A stretch of 13,909 nucleotides of DNA from Candidatus Altimarinota bacterium (GTDB taxonomy: Bacteria > Patescibacteriota > Gracilibacteria > UBA4473), in assembly GCA_905478675.1 (NCBI GenBank), contig CAJQJI010000063.1:1-13909 (forward strand), in the 5' to 3' direction. The translations under genes were made by a program, and so were the position numbers. Under the pieces are notes generated by a model that did no database searches, was not told where the DNA came from, and was given only the letters and a program-made list of their open reading frames with translations. Below are positions 12,611 to 13,909 of the stretch, piece after piece; positions within the stretch are counted from its first letter, which is position 1, and each line of letters opens with the position of its first letter.

Positions 12611-13513
12611 TTAAATTAACCCCAAGCCTCGAGCAATTAGTGCCATTCGGACGGGAACCCCATTAATGGCTTGTTCGAAGTATTTCGCTTGTGGTAGTTC
12701 ATCGACCTCGTAGGCAATTTCGTTTACCCGTGGCAACGGGTGCATCAATATCGCGTGAGGTTTCATTTTATTCACTTTTTCTGCGTCAAAATGAAACGCA
12801 TTTTTATGCTTTTGGTAGATCTCTAAATCAAGGCGCTCTTTTTGAATACGTGTGTCGTAAATGACATCTGAAGTTTCTAAAATTTCGTCGGTAAGTTCAA
12901 AGTGTTTGGTGTCGGTCGTGGCATCAAAATATTTATCAGGGATTTGAATTTCTTCAGGCGCGACAAAGTTTATTTTAATATTTGGGAATTTTTTCACCAT
13001 TTGTGAACAAGAGTGCACAGTTCGCCCAGTAATCAGTTCTCCAACGTAAGAAATAGTTAGGGGCTCTTGCCCAAGTTTAAAGTGTTTAGCAATGGTGTAT
13101 AAGTCAAGCAAGCCTTGGGTTGGATGTTCCGCTGAGCCGTCGCCACCGTTAAGAACCGGAACACCAGAGTAATCGGCCATTATTTTAGCGTCGCCGGGTG
13201 TTTTTGATCGAATCGCAATAATGTCAGCGTAGCCGCCAACAATGCGCGCGGTGTCGCTTAAAACTTCACCTTTAGTAATAGAGGAAAAATTAACATCGGT
13301 TTCTGAAATAATACTCCCACCGAGTCGTAGCATCGCCGTTTCAAAACTGAGTCGAGTTCTGGTAGACGGTTCATAGAAAAGCGTAGCGAGGACTTTTCCT
13401 TTCGCTAAATCGCTTTGCCCATCCGCAATAATCTGTTCCATTTGTGCGGCCTGAGCCATGATTTCTTCTAAGGTTTCTTTATCAAATTGCGCGGCCGAAA
13501 GAACGTGTTGCAT
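12611..13513 (-). CDS. pyrB: Aspartate carbamoyltransferase catalytic subunit (PyrB)
   Basis: 300-residue catalytic chain of ATCase, which joins carbamoyl phosphate and aspartate. The carbamoyl-phosphate site FYEPSTRTR is at 46-54, TKGE at 80-83 supplies the lysine reached across the trimer interface, HPTQ is at 130-133, TRIQKER at 221-227 and MHPLPR at 257-262. Length matches the 300-310 residue catalytic chains. ATG 13511-13513 is the start: it gives the usual N-terminus, and TAACAT lies 7 bases before it. The open frame continues 47 codons upstream to 13654, but that part has no ATCase similarity and would include the promoter. No PyrI regulatory subunit is present. pyrC lies 125 bases downstream on the same strand, and rplU diverges 163 bases upstream. 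Confidence 0.97.
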   Translation of the reverse strand: MQHVLSAAQFDKETLEEIMAQAAQMEQIIADGQSDLAKGKVLATLFYEPSTRTRLSFETAMLRLGGSIISETDVNFSSITKGEVLSDTARIVGGYADIIAIRSKTPGDAKIMADYSGVPVLNGGDGSAEHPTQGLLDLYTIAKHFKLGQEPLTISYVGELITGRTVHSCSQMVKKFPNIKINFVAPEEIQIPDKYFDATTDTKHFELTDEILETSDVIYDTRIQKERLDLEIYQKHKNAFHFDAEKVNKMKPHAILMHPLPRVNEIAYEVDELPQAKYFEQAINGVPVRMALIARGLGLI

Positions 13514-13520
13514 TAATTTT

Positions 13521-13549
13521 ATGTTAGTCTGGATAATTAAAAAATACAA
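13521..13549 (-). promoter_or_regulatory. Putative promoter of pyrB (leaderless)
   Basis: On the minus strand TTGTAT (13544-13549), 17-bp spacer, TAACAT (13521-13526), then 7 bases to the pyrB ATG. Same geometry as pyrC and the first pilin gene. No attenuator-like structure or T-tract terminator is seen before pyrB. Confidence 0.5.
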
Positions 13550-13676
13550 GAGTTGTAAACCGTATTTGACAACCGCGTTCAAGTTAGTACTTTCCTCGCG
13601 TCTTAAACGACTTAGTTGGGATTTCAAGCGTTGATTTATTTCAACCTCCAGCAAGTGTTTCTTAATCCAATTAAAG

Positions 13677-13909
13677 ATGATTGCAGTTGCAAAAATTGGT
13701 GGTCACCAAGCCATCGTCAAAGCCGGAGAAGTTATTCGAGTTGATAAAATCGACGCCGAAGTCGGTAAAACGGTTAAGTTTGAAACGTTCTTAATTTCTG
13801 ATGAAGACGGTAAAAACTGTGTTATTGGAACGCCAATGGTAGAAGGAAAAATGGTAGAAGCGAAAGTTTTATCTCACGGACGTGGTGATAAAATTAAAGT
13901 GTACAAAAT
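13677..13909 (+). CDS. rplU: 50S ribosomal protein L21, N-terminal part
   Basis: The gene starts at ATG 13677 and runs off the right edge after 77 codons. L21 binds 23S rRNA in the large subunit. Visible family features are MIAVAKIGGHQAIVKAGEVI (usual M.AVI..GGKQ..V..GD.I), KIDAEVGKTVKF, VIGTPMVEGKMVEAKVLSH, and GRGDKIKVYK, the conserved HGRG.KI.V.K rRNA-binding end. GGHQ replaces the usual GGKQ. No Shine-Dalgarno precedes it. rpmA (L27) is the expected next gene but lies outside. It is transcribed away from pyrB. Confidence 0.95.
   Translation, partial: MIAVAKIGGHQAIVKAGEVIRVDKIDAEVGKTVKFETFLISDEDGKNCVIGTPMVEGKMVEAKVLSHGRGDKIKVYK

Noticed and set aside
13514..13654. N-terminal extension of PyrB by 47 residues.
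   Set aside because: The extra residues have no ATCase similarity and would place the probable promoter (13521-13549) inside the gene. ATG 13513 gives normal length.
1..13909. Recoding of TGA to glycine, as in some Patescibacteria lineages.
   Set aside because: TGA ends murD exactly at the bolA start, and ends the O-antigen-ligase-like and XRE genes at family-typical lengths; no gene has an internal TGA.

Overview
The window looks like a chromosomal segment of a Patescibacteria (Candidate Phyla Radiation) bacterium with moderate to low G+C. The evidence is indirect: a DUF4012 envelope protein, two adjacent two-helix pilin-like proteins of the type IV secretion pilin kind common in that group, a LysW-like mini zinc ribbon, very short intergenic gaps and almost no Shine-Dalgarno sequences. 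TGA acts as an ordinary stop (it ends murD, the O-antigen-ligase-like gene and the XRE gene), which argues against the TGA-as-glycine lineages. No rRNA, tRNA or CRISPR array was seen.

Layout. Bases 1-1173 (+): the 3' end of murD, overlapping a BolA-family gene, then after a structured gap with a terminator a monothiol glutaredoxin; BolA and glutaredoxin are a classic iron-sulfur partnership. Bases 1228-4697 (-): mutS, an O-methyltransferase 3 bases behind it, and a 59-residue LysW-like zinc ribbon with its own terminator. Bases 4768-6344 (+): a promoter, a 33-residue membrane microprotein with an excellent ribosome binding site, a strong hairpin, and an O-antigen ligase/polymerase-like membrane protein. 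Bases 6415-6839 (-): a G+C-rich XRE regulator resembling alphaproteobacterial proteins, enclosed by a perfect 13-bp inverted repeat; this is the clearest foreign insert. Bases 6966-11038 (+): DUF4012 protein, D-Ala-D-Ala carboxypeptidase, and two secreted/membrane pilin-like proteins. Bases 11039-11264: a hairpin-rich, repeat-like spacer. Bases 11265-13513 (-): pyrC and pyrB, separated by an 84-bp MITE-like element. Base 13677 onward (+): the start of rplU (ribosomal protein L21), divergent from pyrB.

How it fits together. The centre is a cell-envelope neighbourhood (MurD, glycan polymerase/ligase, DUF4012, DD-carboxypeptidase, pilins) set among housekeeping genes (MutS, pyrimidine synthesis, L21). 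Several genes have a -10-like hexamer 6-8 bases before the start codon, as expected for leaderless mRNAs (grx, DUF4012, dacA, first pilin, pyrC, pyrB). The microprotein and the XRE gene instead carry strong Shine-Dalgarno sequences and look like recent arrivals.

The most interesting points are the 13-bp-flanked XRE cassette with its repeated TGAACCC motif, and the MITE-like element whose terminal repeat provides a near-consensus -35 box exactly 17 bp from the pyrC -10. All assignments come from reading the sequence and from family knowledge; no database search was run.
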